Of a stretch of DNA of 52,344 nucleotides, positions 26,146 through 35,247 are shown piece after piece (the first letter of the stretch is position 1; each line of letters starts with the position of its first letter). Below the pieces are notes generated by a model. It did not search any database. It had not been told where the DNA came from and worked only from the letters and a program-made list of their open reading frames with translations. A program made the position numbers and the translations under genes. The stretch spans positions 1 through 52,344 of the forward strand of contig JAGXAQ010000011.1 of the NCBI GenBank assembly GCA_018971485.1, given 5' to 3'. This DNA is from Pseudomonadota bacterium (lineage in GTDB: Bacteria > Pseudomonadota > Gammaproteobacteria > Burkholderiales > REEB80).

Positions 26146-26718
26146 TTACTCCCTGTTCTCGTGCCGCTGTATCCGGGTCGCAGTGTTACGTCCGAATACG
26201 GCAAGCTTCAAATCAAACTCCTGTTTGGTCTCATTCATGCCAACCAGGGCGACCGGATAGGCATGCAAGGCAGCCAGAAACGCCTTCAGCCCTGTATAAT
26301 CCGAATAGTGCCCCCGAACCTCCAGGCTCACCTGCCCGATGCGTCCATCTGTATCCGGCACCCTGTGCTGCAGAGGTGTAAAAGCCTCCGGATGAGCCGA
26401 GAAATGTCCCCCTGCCAAAGCCTCCACTCCTGCCAGCCTGACTCTATCCCTCATCTGGTTCTGCCTCATCAGGAGCAAGAGGGAGGCTGCAGCCCTTTCC
26501 ACGCTCCTGTTGGCCTCAACCGGCCTTTTCAGGGTGAGCGCCTGCAGCCGGGCCAACAGCGCGCCCAGATGGATCTGCCTGTCCTGCAGCTGCCCTTGTT
26601 GGCGGACAAGATTCATCCTCTCGCTCTGCCACCGGGCATGATAGTCGGCACTAGCCATGCACAAGAGCCCCAAAAGAAGAACCCCGATACGGGCAATTGA
26701 AATCCTGCTCAATTTCAT
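26146..26718 (-). CDS. Pilus accessory membrane protein (PilO/GspM-like topology)
   Basis: A 190-residue bitopic protein: a transmembrane helix (about 8-24), a coiled coil (about 30-60), and a periplasmic domain with the alternating alpha-beta pattern of PilO/GspM ferredoxin-like folds (VSLEVRGHYSDYTGLKAFL, about 132-150). In R64 order this place is taken by PilP, but the sequence looks more like PilO. GGAG lies six bases before the ATG, which supports a start inside the preceding gene and a 68-base overlap; a shorter start at 26658 would remove the membrane helix. Confidence 0.65.
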   Translation of the reverse strand: MKLSRISIARIGVLLLGLLCMASADYHARWQSERMNLVRQQGQLQDRQIHLGALLARLQALTLKRPVEANRSVERAAASLLLLMRQNQMRDRVRLAGVEALAGGHFSAHPEAFTPLQHRVPDTDGRIGQVSLEVRGHYSDYTGLKAFLAALHAYPVALVGMNETKQEFDLKLAVFGRNTATRIQRHENRE

Positions 26719-28084
26719 TCATGTCTCCACTTACAAGCATCCCCAGAGCGTCACACCCTTCGGGTGGCGACTCCTCCAGGACCGGCAGGAGTCGATGCAG
26801 CCCGGTTACTGAAAATATCCCGAAACGATTCATCCTGTTGTCCCTGGACCCAATGAGGGGCAACTCAACCCTAAGGCGGACAGACTGCAGGTCTGCCCTG
26901 ATGGACACAGTCGTTCCCGGTCGCCAGACGGCCTGTGCCTCATGGAAAATAATGTCTTCCTTCAGGCTGGCTTGCCAGGCAAATACTTTCGGATAGCGTT
27001 CAATCAAGGCCCCAAGCCTTACCTGTTCAGTGTGGATGGATTGCCCCAGATCCTGATTGGCCTGCAGGGCCGAATGAAGCTCAAACCAGGATGCGGCTGC
27101 CCAGATCACCATCATGGCGCTCAATCCGGCCAGGCTCCATCTGCCAGCCCGCTCAACCTGCTTCAGATCCAGCCCGTTCCATTCAGGTTGACCCGGATAG
27201 GCTGGCAACGCCTGTGCCTGCTCAATCAGGGCTACGGCATCCAGGATAGTCTGCTGCTGCAGCTTATGCCTGGCTTTCCAGGTGCGATAGATCTCTTCCC
27301 GGTGAGGGGGGTTGATGGAGACCACCCACTCAGCCTCGCTCACCCCGGGCTTGAGCGCATAAACCATGACCAGATGCACGCCATCCATGCTACCGAGCTC
27401 AATTCCAACGGCACATGCTTTTTTCACAGGGCCTACCTTCATGTCGAGGCAGGCGACACCTGGCACCAGCCGGGCAGGAAAACGGCTCAGGCGGCCAACG
27501 TGCGTGGCATAAACCACTCCGTATTTCCGGCTCAAATTGACTACCCGGACTGGCTCCAGAGACACCAGTTCACGATAGGCCATCGATTTGGCCTTCTGGG
27601 TGGACAACGGCCTGTCAACCAGGAAACGGTGATCCTGGCGGGTAAAGCAGATGATACGTATCCCCGGAACCAGATCCTGTTCATCCAGCGCATGAAGCTC
27701 ATCCTGGCTCACCTGCCAGTACTGCAGGCGCCCCTTTTCCACTTCCACCTGGATATAGACAGGTTCCACTGCGCCCGGGTTGACCTGCGCCCTACTCCGG
27801 CTGTTTTTAGTGAACCCTGCCCATATCGGGCCTTTTACCCTTCCTGCCTTCATCCAGGCTAAAACCGCCTTAAGCCATCCACCCCATGGATGGAGCCTGC
27901 CGGCTACATTTTCCGGCCTAAGAACAGCAGGCTCCTCCTGAGGCAGGCCTGGCTGATGCGGCGTGTCTTCAGGCTCATGTCCGGGTGCTGCCAGCTGGGA
28001 CTCCAGGCGTTCCTCCTCAAACAGGATGTGCCCGGTTGGCCCCTGTCCTTCATTTAGCCCTGACAGGCGGCTCCACAGACCCAT
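26651..28084 (-). CDS. PilO-type pilin accessory protein (GspL/PilM-N-like)
   Basis: A 477-residue protein in the position of R64 PilO. A long cytoplasmic portion (about 100-300) carries beta-rich stretches of an actin-like scaffold seen in GspL/PilM proteins, followed by a transmembrane helix (about 309-333), a short coiled coil and a periplasmic domain. It probably forms the inner-membrane frame with the protein at 26146. Its start codon overlaps the secretin stop by one base (TGATG). Similarity is by topology and order; no single motif is diagnostic. Confidence 0.65.
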   Translation of the reverse strand: MGLWSRLSGLNEGQGPTGHILFEEERLESQLAAPGHEPEDTPHQPGLPQEEPAVLRPENVAGRLHPWGGWLKAVLAWMKAGRVKGPIWAGFTKNSRSRAQVNPGAVEPVYIQVEVEKGRLQYWQVSQDELHALDEQDLVPGIRIICFTRQDHRFLVDRPLSTQKAKSMAYRELVSLEPVRVVNLSRKYGVVYATHVGRLSRFPARLVPGVACLDMKVGPVKKACAVGIELGSMDGVHLVMVYALKPGVSEAEWVVSINPPHREEIYRTWKARHKLQQQTILDAVALIEQAQALPAYPGQPEWNGLDLKQVERAGRWSLAGLSAMMVIWAAASWFELHSALQANQDLGQSIHTEQVRLGALIERYPKVFAWQASLKEDIIFHEAQAVWRPGTTVSIRADLQSVRLRVELPLIGSRDNRMNRFGIFSVTGLHRLLPVLEESPPEGCDALGMLVSGDMNEIEQDFNCPYRGSSFGALVHG

Positions 28085-29628
28085 CAGACCGCCTCCATAA
28101 AAAGAGGGTTAAAATGAGGAGCGGGTATAATCTGCACATGCAGCAGGATGATGACTTCCCGATGATCATCCCTTTCATTCTGGCCCATGGCCGTCAAGGA
28201 GCCCAGAAAGGGAATCCGGCCCAAGCCTGGCAGGGCATCCCGAGTGGCCTCATGACTCAGGGATCGGATTCCACCCAGGATCAGGGTCTTTCCGGACTCA
28301 TCCATCACCTGCATCAAGGATTCCTTGGTCGCCTGGGTCGGGGCCGTGATGGTATTGCCCTCAAGGTTAAAGGTCGAAAAAGACTCCACCGTGGACAGGA
28401 CCGGGACCACCGTCAACTGAACCTCGTTCCGGTTCAGGATATCCGGCTGGATTGACAAGGAAATACCATCGGTCACATAGCTGGCTGCCCCACTGGTGAT
28501 GGATGTCCCGACCGTCCCGGTAACGGCATTGGAAATGGACCCCAGGTAAGGGACCTGTGTACCGTCAAAAATGACAGCCGGGGTATGATTCATGGCCGTC
28601 ACCTGGGGCTGGGAAATAATCTTGAGCGTCGTTACTTTCTGCAGGGCATGAAGGATGCCCTGAATACTGGCGCTCGTCATGCTGACTGCCAGAACCGGGC
28701 TGGCCACGCTACTGGCATCGCTTAAAGACACACTGTTCCGGCCTAGAACCTTCGACCAGTCAATCCCGTACTCGAATTCGCTTCCCAAATCAACTTCAAT
28801 CACTGAAGCCTGAATTTCCACCCGACGCAGCGCATCCTTGGTAAAACGGGCCAGAAAATGATTGATTCGCTCAAGTGCCAGGGCATCCGCCTGTACCGAT
28901 ATCAAACCCAGCTGGGGCATGACATGCACCTGTGCATGGGTTCCAGCCATCTGGCCTATGAACCGGCCTAGCCCGCGTGCATCCGTGCTGTAGCCCCCCT
29001 GAACCGAAAAGTTGGCCTTAAGCCCGGATCCGGCCCCCATCCCTCCGGTGTTCATCAGGGCGGATACATCCGTTGACGGAAAAACAGCCGGGCCCGCACC
29101 AGGATAGGCATCCGAATTGACCGGATTTCCCCCGACATCATAGCGCGCCGTCAACTGCTGCATGACATTCAGGGGCAAATGAAACGTATCCGTGGCAGTC
29201 GGCGTGACAACTGCCGTTTTAAGGGCCGGATCAAATACCATGGCATAGCCTGCGGCCAGGGCAACATGACGCATGGCAGCCTGGACTGACTGATGATGGA
29301 TGGTCACGGTAACCGCCTTGTGCACATTGACCCCCTGCATCAGGGACAATGACCAGCCTGATTGATGACCAAGTCCTGCCAGAAGGGCATAAAAGGGGGC
29401 ACCATCAGCCTGGATGGAAATGGGCCCATGATCAGGAGAATAGCGGACATAGCGGGCCAGAACATAAGACCGGTGGGAGAGAATGCTTAACGATACGGGC
29501 CGGGAACCTGGCTTCACCTGTTTTAGCAAGGAACGCACCTCGTTTTGCACCTGCTCCCGGACTGGAGTCATGCATCCTGCCAGGCTACATATCACGACAG
29601 CCATGACAGTGATGAAACGAAAAGTCAT
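28084..29628 (-). CDS. Outer-membrane secretin lipoprotein (PilN-like)
   Basis: A 514-residue secretin forming the outer-membrane pore through which the pilus passes. It starts with a lipoprotein signal (MTFRFITVMAVVICSLAGC, lipid on C19), as in R64 PilN. The middle has N-domains (about 150-300) and the C-terminal half has the secretin core: LKIISQPQVTAMNHTPAVI, VPYL, DGISLSIQPDIL, VQLTVVPVLS, and GKTLILGGIRS. The length is standard for PilN. It begins a chain of overlapping genes and is followed by the PilO-like gene. Confidence 0.9.
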   Translation of the reverse strand: MTFRFITVMAVVICSLAGCMTPVREQVQNEVRSLLKQVKPGSRPVSLSILSHRSYVLARYVRYSPDHGPISIQADGAPFYALLAGLGHQSGWSLSLMQGVNVHKAVTVTIHHQSVQAAMRHVALAAGYAMVFDPALKTAVVTPTATDTFHLPLNVMQQLTARYDVGGNPVNSDAYPGAGPAVFPSTDVSALMNTGGMGAGSGLKANFSVQGGYSTDARGLGRFIGQMAGTHAQVHVMPQLGLISVQADALALERINHFLARFTKDALRRVEIQASVIEVDLGSEFEYGIDWSKVLGRNSVSLSDASSVASPVLAVSMTSASIQGILHALQKVTTLKIISQPQVTAMNHTPAVIFDGTQVPYLGSISNAVTGTVGTSITSGAASYVTDGISLSIQPDILNRNEVQLTVVPVLSTVESFSTFNLEGNTITAPTQATKESLMQVMDESGKTLILGGIRSLSHEATRDALPGLGRIPFLGSLTAMGQNERDDHREVIILLHVQIIPAPHFNPLFMEAV

Positions 29629-29631
29629 GAC

Positions 29632-30756
29632 CTACCCTCCCTGTCCACGGCCAAACCCGGAAGACGGCGTAACAACCAGGGTCCTGTTCCGGGCATAGAG
29701 CGTACCTTCAAGATTAAACTGGTTCAGGGCACGCAAGATGACCTGCTGCTGGCTATGGCCTGGAACGGTCCAGGATTGAAGAAGCTCAAAATCCCCGGGA
29801 ACCTGCCACACGAGACTGACCCCCCTTGCTGCAAGGTAATGCCTCAATACATGGGACAGATGCTGATGGGGTTGCATGACAAGTCCCGGCTCAGGGGGCA
29901 TGACCTGGCTGCTTTGCCGTGTTAATCCTTTTTTCTGGTTCAACCCACCCTCAAATCGACGGGACAGAGGAACAGCTGTCCTGGTGATGAAAGCCGGCTT
30001 GCGGGCCTGTGCATCAGCCAGGGCTGCCTTGGGCCGTAGAGGTAAAGCCGGTGCAGCAGGAAGAAGGGAAGGGCTGGTTCGATGGCGCAGTGCAACCTTT
30101 CGGGATACCGTGCCTACCCCGGTTCTTCCCCTGGTGGCCCTGCCATGCCCTGCAGGCAAAGCCATGCTACCGGAATAAGTGCGGGGAACAGCCAGCAATG
30201 CAGGATGAGGCGGGCCTGATGACAGAAGGGTGTGCTTCATCAGCACCGGCCAGCAGGAGTGGCCCTTGACGCCCTCTTCCTGTTTTTTGTAGGGGTCCTC
30301 AAGGGCAGGCAGGCTCCCCTGCGAGGCAGGTTCCCGAACAGCAGGATAAGAGGCTATCCGGGGCGAAGCAAACTGCTGCAGGCCTTCATACTTTACGTGT
30401 GCCAAAGCCATGCCGGATAATTTCAGGGCATAGCGCCTGGCAAGCCCTTTCACAATCACATAAGGTGGCTGGATTTTACCCAGCACCAGACACTGATCTC
30501 CTCCGCTGGCCTGGATAAAAATCGCAGGCAGATGGAAAGAGGAAGAAAACTCAAAATAGGTATTTCTGCCATCATTGAACACCTGCACAGGGAACAGGGC
30601 CGGGTTGCCGCTCCAGTCGTAACTAAAGTCATATCCTGGCAAGGAGGCTGCCCATGCCGGACTACCATGGTACGCACCCAGCATCCACAGCAGGCTCACT
30701 GCCAGATATAGTGTCCTGGTTCCTTTTTTCCTGCTGCTGGATTCAAATGGAGTCAT
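29632..30756 (-). CDS. PilL/TcpQ-like protein with VirB9-like N-terminal segment
   Basis: A 374-residue exported protein with a signal peptide (about 15-36). Residues about 45-135 have the pattern of the VirB9/TrbG C-terminal beta-sandwich: FPVQVFNDGRNTYFEF, LPAIFI, YVIVKGLARRYALKLSG and VKYEG. A Pro/Ala-rich basic linker follows, then a C-terminal TcpQ-type domain (about 285-365, LSHVLRHYLAARGVSLVWQV then a LYARNRTLVVTP end) as in PilL of thin pili. TcpQ domains bind and place the secretin. In R64 PilL is likewise the first gene of the pilus operon, as here. The two-part architecture would suit a link between pilus and secretion channel; this is inference. Confidence 0.7.
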   Translation of the reverse strand: MTPFESSSRKKGTRTLYLAVSLLWMLGAYHGSPAWAASLPGYDFSYDWSGNPALFPVQVFNDGRNTYFEFSSSFHLPAIFIQASGGDQCLVLGKIQPPYVIVKGLARRYALKLSGMALAHVKYEGLQQFASPRIASYPAVREPASQGSLPALEDPYKKQEEGVKGHSCWPVLMKHTLLSSGPPHPALLAVPRTYSGSMALPAGHGRATRGRTGVGTVSRKVALRHRTSPSLLPAAPALPLRPKAALADAQARKPAFITRTAVPLSRRFEGGLNQKKGLTRQSSQVMPPEPGLVMQPHQHLSHVLRHYLAARGVSLVWQVPGDFELLQSWTVPGHSQQQVILRALNQFNLEGTLYARNRTLVVTPSSGFGRGQGG

Positions 30757-30789
30757 GAGGACGATTTAATCATGGCTTCATGCCTGAAA

Positions 30790-30802
30790 GCGCCACTGAA
30801 AA
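30790..30802 (-). repeat. 13-base motif shared with the trbB upstream region (copy 1)
   Basis: Read on the minus strand the bases are TTTTCAGTGGCGC. An exact copy lies at 48408-48420. Both copies are just upstream of the first gene of a minus-strand operon (this one 34 bases before pilL, the other 32 bases before trbB). It could be a shared control element or a relic of the same insertion sequence end. Confidence 0.45.
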
Positions 30803-30842
30803 ACTGCTTAAGACATGCCAATTTCACCTGACATGAAAGATT

Positions 30843-30856
30843 GCCTTCAAAAAGGC
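30843..30856. terminator. Short hairpin between trbI and the pilL-like gene
   Basis: GCCTT (30843-30847) and AAGGC (30852-30856) with a four-base loop make a small stem. On the minus strand it is followed by AATCTTTC, a weak T-rich tail. It lies just after trbI and may act as a partial terminator between the trb and pil sections, which would then need a promoter of their own. The stem is short. Confidence 0.3.
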
Positions 30857-30896
30857 GAGAGTGAACAGCCCTGAAAAGCAGGCCATTGAGACAGAA

Positions 30897-32189
30897 TCAA
30901 TTGGAGCGATAAGGTGCTAAATGCAGATCCTGGCGAACAAACAGGTTGAACCGATGACCCGGTCGAAGCGTAATGGTTGGGGCAATCGACAGGTTGCGAT
31001 CCAGCATGGAGTGGGTTGTCTGGACCAGAACAGCTCCAGCCGCATCGGTCGAGGTCCCGGCACCACTAACAAGGGTCTGTGGTTCAGCAGGGTTCCCATT
31101 CACCGCATGGGCTATCTCGGCTATCACCATCCCACTACCGAATATGGTCCAGAAATGGGTCCTGACCTCATCCTTCAATCCTGCTGCACCCTCATTATCC
31201 ACAGCTGGCAATCCAGACAGAGCAACGCTCGTTCCATTCGGAAAAACCAGTCTTGAGAACACGCTCATGATCCGTTCCTGGCCAGCGTAAACCTCATTGT
31301 CATAGGATCCGACCAGAAGGGATCCGGCCGGAATAAGCAATACATCTCCGGTGACTGAATCATAGACATTTTCCGAAACACGGGCTTCGATCGGACCAGG
31401 CAGATCGGAATCCACCCGGGTCACCAGGACGGCCGGCACATAACTGCCTTCCAGCAGGGCATACCCTTGATCGGCAGGTACGGCATCAAGCTGCGGCAAG
31501 GCATGGGTTCCCTTGGGGGGGTGTTCTTTCGACACCAGCCATCTGTTCTCCTCCTGGCTTCTATCCTGGGACCCGGGGAAAAGTGCCTCCCCCTGATGGT
31601 GCACCTGTGCTGCCTTAATCGGCTGCAAGGAAAATCCAGGAGCGGCAAGTGGTGCTGCAACCGCCTGGCCTGCCCGGGTTTGAGGTAAAAAGGATGGAGA
31701 GACCACCAGAGGGGACAATACCAGGATCCGGCTGGCACGAATCATCTGATGACGATGCAGGCGGGCTACTGTTGAGGCAGCCTTGTCATCAAATGGCTTT
31801 AGGGCAGCCAGGCCGGTATCCTGATTAAGGCTGACCGGGTAGGCCCGCATCACATCATGGCCCTGCTTTATCTGCCCGGCTTCTGAAAGGGGGGCTGCCA
31901 GCGTCCGGCCAGAGGCAGGCGGGCCTGCATGAACCTGTTTCTGGGCTGCCAGCACCGATTCAAAACTGGGCAGAAAGGAAGGATTGGCAATGGCGGTACG
32001 ATTGATTTCAGCCTGGGCCCGGGTTTGTTCCAGCGCATGGCTCTTACGCTTCATCACCCCCTGATACAGGATCATGGGGGTGAGCACACCCACCACTACC
32101 GCCACGATCCAGATCTGGGCATGGCGTCGGACATGGCCCCTGAAAGCGGGTTTCTGGGGAACCGTCAGATCAGCCTCTTCTTCTACCAT
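30897..32189 (-). CDS. trbI: Type IV secretion protein TrbI/VirB10
   Basis: A 430-residue protein that spans the envelope and senses energy for the T4SS core complex. A short cytoplasmic N-terminus precedes one transmembrane helix (about 28-48), then a long Pro/Ala-rich periplasmic linker and the VirB10 beta-barrel (about 240-400) with ARVSENVYDSVTGDVLLIPAG, LLVGSYDNEVYAGQERIM, LVFPNGTSVALSG and the antenna region FWTIFGSGMVIAEIAHAV. The start overlaps the end of trbG by seven bases. The final stretch (PGHRFNLFVRQDLHLAPY) is the usual VirB10 ending. The length is normal. Confidence 0.92.
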   Translation of the reverse strand: MVEEEADLTVPQKPAFRGHVRRHAQIWIVAVVVGVLTPMILYQGVMKRKSHALEQTRAQAEINRTAIANPSFLPSFESVLAAQKQVHAGPPASGRTLAAPLSEAGQIKQGHDVMRAYPVSLNQDTGLAALKPFDDKAASTVARLHRHQMIRASRILVLSPLVVSPSFLPQTRAGQAVAAPLAAPGFSLQPIKAAQVHHQGEALFPGSQDRSQEENRWLVSKEHPPKGTHALPQLDAVPADQGYALLEGSYVPAVLVTRVDSDLPGPIEARVSENVYDSVTGDVLLIPAGSLLVGSYDNEVYAGQERIMSVFSRLVFPNGTSVALSGLPAVDNEGAAGLKDEVRTHFWTIFGSGMVIAEIAHAVNGNPAEPQTLVSGAGTSTDAAGAVLVQTTHSMLDRNLSIAPTITLRPGHRFNLFVRQDLHLAPYRSN

Positions 32190-33010
32190 GCCCTTCCCCA
32201 GCTTTTCCCCTTGAACCAGGAAGACAGGCTTTGCGAATGATACAGGTGCCGGTTGGTAATCATGATCTCGGCCTTGCCAAGCTTCAGGAGCATTCGGGGC
32301 ATCAGACGGGAGATCTTGAGATAGTGCCCCTGAATGTGATAGTTGATGAGGCTGGTTCGTCCATTGTTGCGGATTTCAAATAAAGCGGGCAGACCCTGGA
32401 CTGTGGGCGCCATCAGAATCCAGGTAAATACGCCATTATCAAACACCTGCTCAGGCCTGAATGGTGCATGCCCCTCGATCCGGTATTCAAAATTCAGGCT
32501 GTCCGGATTGACATCGGACAACAGCACGCTCTTTTGCCTGGCCTGCAGCGCCTGCTGCCGGATCCTGGCCATTTTCCTGGACTCGCGTCTTGCCATGCTT
32601 TGCTGAAACAGGACAAGCCCAGGATCGGTCCAGCTCACCCGCTGAAACCAGACACCTTCCGGTTTCAGGCTACGCAGGATCAGCTGATAGGTCCGCCTTG
32701 ATGTCACCAGGGTTGCAGACGTGAACAATCCCTGACGCACAGGCTTGATAAAGACATGCCCCGGACTTTGCTCAACCACCCATTGAACACTATCTCCTAG
32801 CGCCATCGCCTGAACCGTCTCGCCGGCTGGCAGCTCAAGATCCGTTACCGCCCCTGGACGGGTATACAGGGTGTAGGCCCTGTTGGCGTCATAATGGAAC
32901 ACCACCAGCTTCGCCTGGTTAACCCGGTCCATCGAACGGGCCCCGGCACTGCCCATCAACAGCACGCTTCCCAGACAGGCAAGGCCCAGCCAGCGCCCCC
33001 TGGTGGCCAT
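32183..33010 (-). CDS. trbG: Type IV secretion protein TrbG/VirB9
   Basis: A 275-residue periplasmic protein with a signal peptide (about 1-25, cleavage near GAR). It has the two beta-domains of VirB9: an N-terminal half (about 35-125, with VTDLELPAGETVQAMALGD and GHVFIKPVRQGLFTSATLVT) and a C-terminal domain with FRPEQVFDNGVFTWILM, LPALFEI, NYHIQGHYLKIS and LKLGKAEIMI. It builds the outer-membrane ring with VirB7 and VirB10. It lies between trbF and trbI and overlaps both by a few bases. Confidence 0.9.
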   Translation of the reverse strand: MATRGRWLGLACLGSVLLMGSAGARSMDRVNQAKLVVFHYDANRAYTLYTRPGAVTDLELPAGETVQAMALGDSVQWVVEQSPGHVFIKPVRQGLFTSATLVTSRRTYQLILRSLKPEGVWFQRVSWTDPGLVLFQQSMARRESRKMARIRQQALQARQKSVLLSDVNPDSLNFEYRIEGHAPFRPEQVFDNGVFTWILMAPTVQGLPALFEIRNNGRTSLINYHIQGHYLKISRLMPRMLLKLGKAEIMITNRHLYHSQSLSSWFKGKSWGRAW

Positions 33011-33702
33011 CAGCTCAAATCCCGTGCGACATTAAAATCAGTAATATAAAGGCCAATCGGGTTGGACAGGATCTGGGCTTCTGTTCTAGGAGTCACGAGA
33101 ACAAAATGCAGCGTCACCACATAGTTGCGCCCTGACGGTTTTCCTGACAGGGACTGGCGCTGCGTCCCCACCCGGACCAGGGCCACACCCGGATCAAGAT
33201 AGTTGATGGAATGCAGGGCCACGGATTGGGTGAGTGAGGGATTTTTCTGCAGTTTTTCCAAAGGACGGGTTGAAGCCATGAAAGCGGTAAACTCCTGAAT
33301 GGCCTTGCTCCGGGTATAGGCGTAATCCTCACGAAAATACTGGGGGGACAGCACCGCATCCAGTGTCAGCAGCTTTTCGGTCCAGTGCGCCAGAAAATAA
33401 CTTTCTTCAGCCTGGCCCGGAACATAAGGCCTGCTGGCTGCGGCATCCACCTCCACATTACCGTTATGCGCCACACGCACCACATAAGGAACAACCGTCT
33501 TAAGGGGCAGCATGAGATCAATGGTTACCCCGAGACCCATCACAGCCAGTCCTAAAAGCATAGCCAACACAAAATAGCGGTTTTTTTCAACTATGGCTGA
33601 ACCATATCGCTCAAACCAGATGATTCGGGCCTTGTCATAGGCAACCAGTGGCGCTTGCTCTGGCATGGACACAGCCTGTTTTGCCCTGAACCTGCTCAGC
33701 AT
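33010..33702 (-). CDS. trbF: Type IV secretion protein TrbF/VirB8
   Basis: A 230-residue bitopic inner-membrane protein: a cytoplasmic N-terminus, a transmembrane helix (about 42-64) and a periplasmic NTF2-like domain, as in VirB8. Recognisable stretches are LPLKTVVPYVVRVAHNGNVEV, FLAHWTEKLLTLDAV, and the C-terminal YVVTLHFVLVTPRTEAQI. AGGGGAA before the ATG at 33702 fixes the start; the frame extends upstream to a TTG that is less likely. The trbF-G-I trio has the order of Ti-plasmid-like trb loci. Confidence 0.88.
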   Translation of the reverse strand: MLSRFRAKQAVSMPEQAPLVAYDKARIIWFERYGSAIVEKNRYFVLAMLLGLAVMGLGVTIDLMLPLKTVVPYVVRVAHNGNVEVDAAASRPYVPGQAEESYFLAHWTEKLLTLDAVLSPQYFREDYAYTRSKAIQEFTAFMASTRPLEKLQKNPSLTQSVALHSINYLDPGVALVRVGTQRQSLSGKPSGRNYVVTLHFVLVTPRTEAQILSNPIGLYITDFNVARDLS

Positions 33703-33789
33703 ACGGTATTCCCCTGTTTTTTTATTCAAGACTGCCTGCCATTAAACCGGTACAAGCAAAAAAATACGCCAGCAAAATACAGGATGAAA

Positions 33790-33826
33790 AGCCCTATTCA
33801 AGACAACCTTCCTGTCAAGAAGGGCT
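33790..33826 (-). terminator. Nested hairpin upstream of trbF
   Basis: AGCCCT (33790-33795) and AGGGCT (33821-33826) enclose a second, shorter stem GACA / TGTC. On the minus strand the outer stem is followed by TTTTC. It would stop leftward transcription before trbF, so this part of the trb genes may rely on a separate promoter close to 33700. A further perfect inverted repeat, GCCTGGC (33859-33865) with GCCAGGC (33885-33891), lies upstream. Nothing else is seen in this 290-base gap. Confidence 0.4.
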
Positions 33827-33994
33827 CACCCAGGTAAGACATTGCTGAAAGGGACTTTGCCTGGCAGACCCCGCCCTTCGACAAGCCAGGCTAGCTGTGC
33901 CAGAATAGGGGGGACTCTTGTTCCTTGGGGCCTTTTCAAGATTGAACCAAACAAACAAAGCCGTTCTTGCCTTCATTGATCCGGATAAGACCCG

Positions 33995-35194
33995 ATGACT
34001 TCATTATGGCTTCCCCACTGGCCCCTGCAGAACAATAATTTTCTGACCTTTGGCATCATCCTCATTACCGGGTTAATCGGCGGGGCCTTGGCCCACCGTA
34101 TCCCCTACCTTCCGAGACTGAGCGGGTTCTTGCTGATTGGCTTCTTTCTCGGGCCTGGCTTTATCAACCTGTTTCAGCATGATCTCATCCAGCAGGCCCA
34201 GCCGTTTGTCCACGTCGCCCTCGCCCTTATTGTCTTTGAACTGGGGCGACAGCTGGATCTGAAATCATTAAGGCCCGGGCTTGTGGCCATTTCACTGGCC
34301 GAATCGGCCCTGACCTTTGGCCTGATTTATTTCATCCTGATTAAGCTGGGTATCCCTCCTCTGGTTTCAGCGCTCGCTGCCGCCATTGGTGTGTCCTCAT
34401 CCCCTGCTGTCGTATTGCTGGTCATGCGTGAATATCAGGCCAGTGGGGATGTCACCTCCAGAAACCTGGACCTGGTGGCCCTGAACAATATCTTCTCGTT
34501 TCTCATTTTCACGGCCCTGCAGCCTGCAGCGCTCCAGACAGGGGGGCACTCACTGGAAACAGCAATCGGCCTTCCCCTCTACCAGATGGGCATAGCCATC
34601 GTTCAGGCTTACCTCGTTGCAAAAATCATGCTGTTTATCCTGCATCACCTGGAAACCACCGAAAGCGGCCAGTTCTGCCTGCTGGTGGGAACGATTATTG
34701 TCTCAGTCGGGTTAAGCCAGCTCATGAACAGCACCATGCTGTTCACCCTGCTCTCCCTCGGAATCTTCAGCCGAAACCTGGACAAACAAGAAAAAATCAT
34801 TCAGGTTGGATTAGGCCATGCACAGGAAGCCTTCTATATCATCATGTTTGTCATTGCAGGCGCGAGCTTGCATCTGAATGCCTTTCTCACTTACAGCCTG
34901 ATGGGAGCAAGCTTTGTCGTGTGCCGGTTTATAGCAAAATCCAGCCTGATCATGGGTGGATCACGCCTGATGGGACTCAATATCAGGCAGGGAATGGGAC
35001 TATCCCTCACTCTTATCCCCATGGCTGGCATGGCTATTGGATTACTCAACCAAAGCACCCGTTTTTCCGCACAGATCCATGACCCGCTCTCCGCCATCGT
35101 GTTATCTGCCATCGCTGTACTGGAAGTCATCGGCCCCATAGTCACGGTTGCCGGTTTAAAATTAGCCGGGGAAATAGAAAGGGCCCGGTTCTAG
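33995..35194 (+). CDS. CPA2-family cation/proton antiporter
   Basis: A 399-residue inner-membrane protein with about 11-13 hydrophobic helices, of the KefB/Na+:H+ exchanger (CPA2) fold. Family stretches: GLIGGALAHRIPYLPRLSGFLLIGFFLGP, FELGRQLDLKSLR, AAAIGVSSSPAVVLLVMREY and MVITRNL-like NLDLVALNNIFSF, then the C-terminal helices with FVIAGASLHLNAFL. It lacks the cytoplasmic RCK/TrkA-N domain found in KefB and KefC, so ligand gating is not expected. It probably exchanges K+ or Na+ for H+. It is the first of a plus-strand group placed inside the trb locus. Confidence 0.85.
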   Translation: MTSLWLPHWPLQNNNFLTFGIILITGLIGGALAHRIPYLPRLSGFLLIGFFLGPGFINLFQHDLIQQAQPFVHVALALIVFELGRQLDLKSLRPGLVAISLAESALTFGLIYFILIKLGIPPLVSALAAAIGVSSSPAVVLLVMREYQASGDVTSRNLDLVALNNIFSFLIFTALQPAALQTGGHSLETAIGLPLYQMGIAIVQAYLVAKIMLFILHHLETTESGQFCLLVGTIIVSVGLSQLMNSTMLFTLLSLGIFSRNLDKQEKIIQVGLGHAQEAFYIIMFVIAGASLHLNAFLTYSLMGASFVVCRFIAKSSLIMGGSRLMGLNIRQGMGLSLTLIPMAGMAIGLLNQSTRFSAQIHDPLSAIVLSAIAVLEVIGPIVTVAGLKLAGEIERARF

Positions 35195-35247
35195 ATTTCA
35201 TCTTCCCAAAGACGGTAATCTAAAACAGGCCTGATAATGAAAATCCG

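Noticed and set aside
26942-27862. 306-codon open frame on the plus strand
   Set aside because: It is antisense to the PilO-like gene and reads as low-information sequence rich in Pro, His and Gln.
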